Shown here in pieces: positions 5,295-5,413 of a stretch of DNA of 5,413 bases (positions are counted from its first letter, which is position 1; each line of letters begins with the position of its first letter). The notes beneath the pieces are model-generated. The model made no database searches. It was not told where the DNA came from and was given only the letters and a program-made list of their open reading frames with translations. The DNA is from Acidimicrobiaceae bacterium (GTDB lineage Bacteria; Actinomycetota; Acidimicrobiia; Acidimicrobiales; Palsa-688): assembly GCA_003158835.1 (NCBI GenBank), contig PMLI01000239.1:15277-20689 (forward strand), read 5' to 3'. The position numbers were made by a program, and so were the translations under genes.

Positions 5295-5413
5295 GCCGCA
5301 GGCTCGGTCGAGCCGGGCGCGCCCTGAGCCCCCGGCCCCGCACCATCGGGGCCCCCGGCCCCGCTCTCCGCCCTGTCCGGGCCCCCGGCCCCGCTCTCCG
5401 CCCTGTCCGGGCC
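5291..5413 (-). CDS. C-terminal end of the gene upstream of truB, with 10-residue repeats (partial)
   Basis: A minus-strand frame is open from the window edge at 5413 to a TGA at 5293-5291, giving 40 residues. It starts with two identical copies of GPDRAESGAG, then a degenerate copy (GPDGAGPGAQ), and ends GAPGSTEPAA. The composition is Gly/Ala/Pro-rich and probably disordered. The stop overlaps the truB start as GTGA, which supports this being a real, co-translated gene. In many bacteria the gene before truB is rbfA, sometimes with a DHH-family phosphoesterase gene between. A variable C-terminal extension would suit RbfA, but no catalytic or fold-defining residues are visible, so the identity is inferred from position only. 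Confidence 0.6.
   Translation of the reverse strand, partial: GPDRAESGAGGPDRAESGAGGPDGAGPGAQGAPGSTEPAA
5351..5413. repeat. Perfect 30-bp tandem direct repeat
   Basis: The 30-bp unit at 5351-5380 is repeated without any mismatch at 5381-5410, and the next three bases (GCC) begin a third copy cut by the window edge. A related 14-bp block (GCCCCCGGCCCCGC) at 5328-5341 matches the start of the unit and looks like a degenerate copy about 7 bp shorter. Thirty bases equal ten codons, so copy-number changes keep the minus-strand reading frame and give the GPDRAESGAG repeat. Confidence 0.9.

Noticed and set aside
5351..5413. The right-edge repeat as a CRISPR array
   Set aside because: The units are directly adjacent with no unique spacers and encode an in-frame peptide repeat, so this is a coding tandem repeat.

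Overview
This is a high-GC window with dense, conserved housekeeping genes. It looks like the chromosome of an actinomycetote. The main evidence is the gene order pgsA (phosphatidylinositol-phosphate synthase) - patA (mannoside acyltransferase) - start of a further gene, which matches the mycobacterial phosphatidylinositol mannoside (PIM) order pgsA1-patA-pimA. An EF-G2/FusA2-type GTPase of mycobacterial length and a TruB with an actinobacterial-type C-terminal domain agree with this. The pgsA and patA sequences resemble, from memory, those of uncultured deep-branching actinobacteria such as Acidimicrobiia. That placement is an inference and was not tested by any search.

Layout. From 1 to 1975 the minus strand carries the membrane-lipid operon, read right to left: pgsA (1975 to 1067), a 77-bp gap, patA (989 to 6), and the ATG of a following gene overlapping the patA stop. 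From 1976 to 2186 lies a 211-bp divergent intergenic region. It holds a plausible pgsA promoter, a 16-bp perfect palindrome and a small leader hairpin just before the fusA2 ribosome-binding site. From 2187 to 4328 the plus strand encodes an EF-G2-like translational GTPase. After a 36-bp convergent gap with a hairpin, truB lies on the minus strand (5294 to 4365). Its GTG start overlaps by 4 bp the stop codon of an upstream gene. Only the last 40 residues of that gene are visible, and they contain a recently duplicated 10-residue repeat.

How the genes work together. PgsA should make phosphatidylinositol phosphate, the precursor of phosphatidylinositol. PatA should acylate the mannosylated product. 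The next gene, by synteny only, is probably the first mannosyltransferase, PimA. TruB (tRNA pseudouridine 55) and the EF-G2-like factor both belong to translation but are transcribed convergently, so they are not one operon.

I found no mobile element, CRISPR array, rRNA or tRNA gene, and no sign of a novel multi-gene system. The points most worth a second look are a terminator-shaped palindrome inside the unusual C-terminal tail of pgsA, the altered GTPase motifs of the EF-G2-like protein, and the perfect 30-bp tandem repeat at the right edge.
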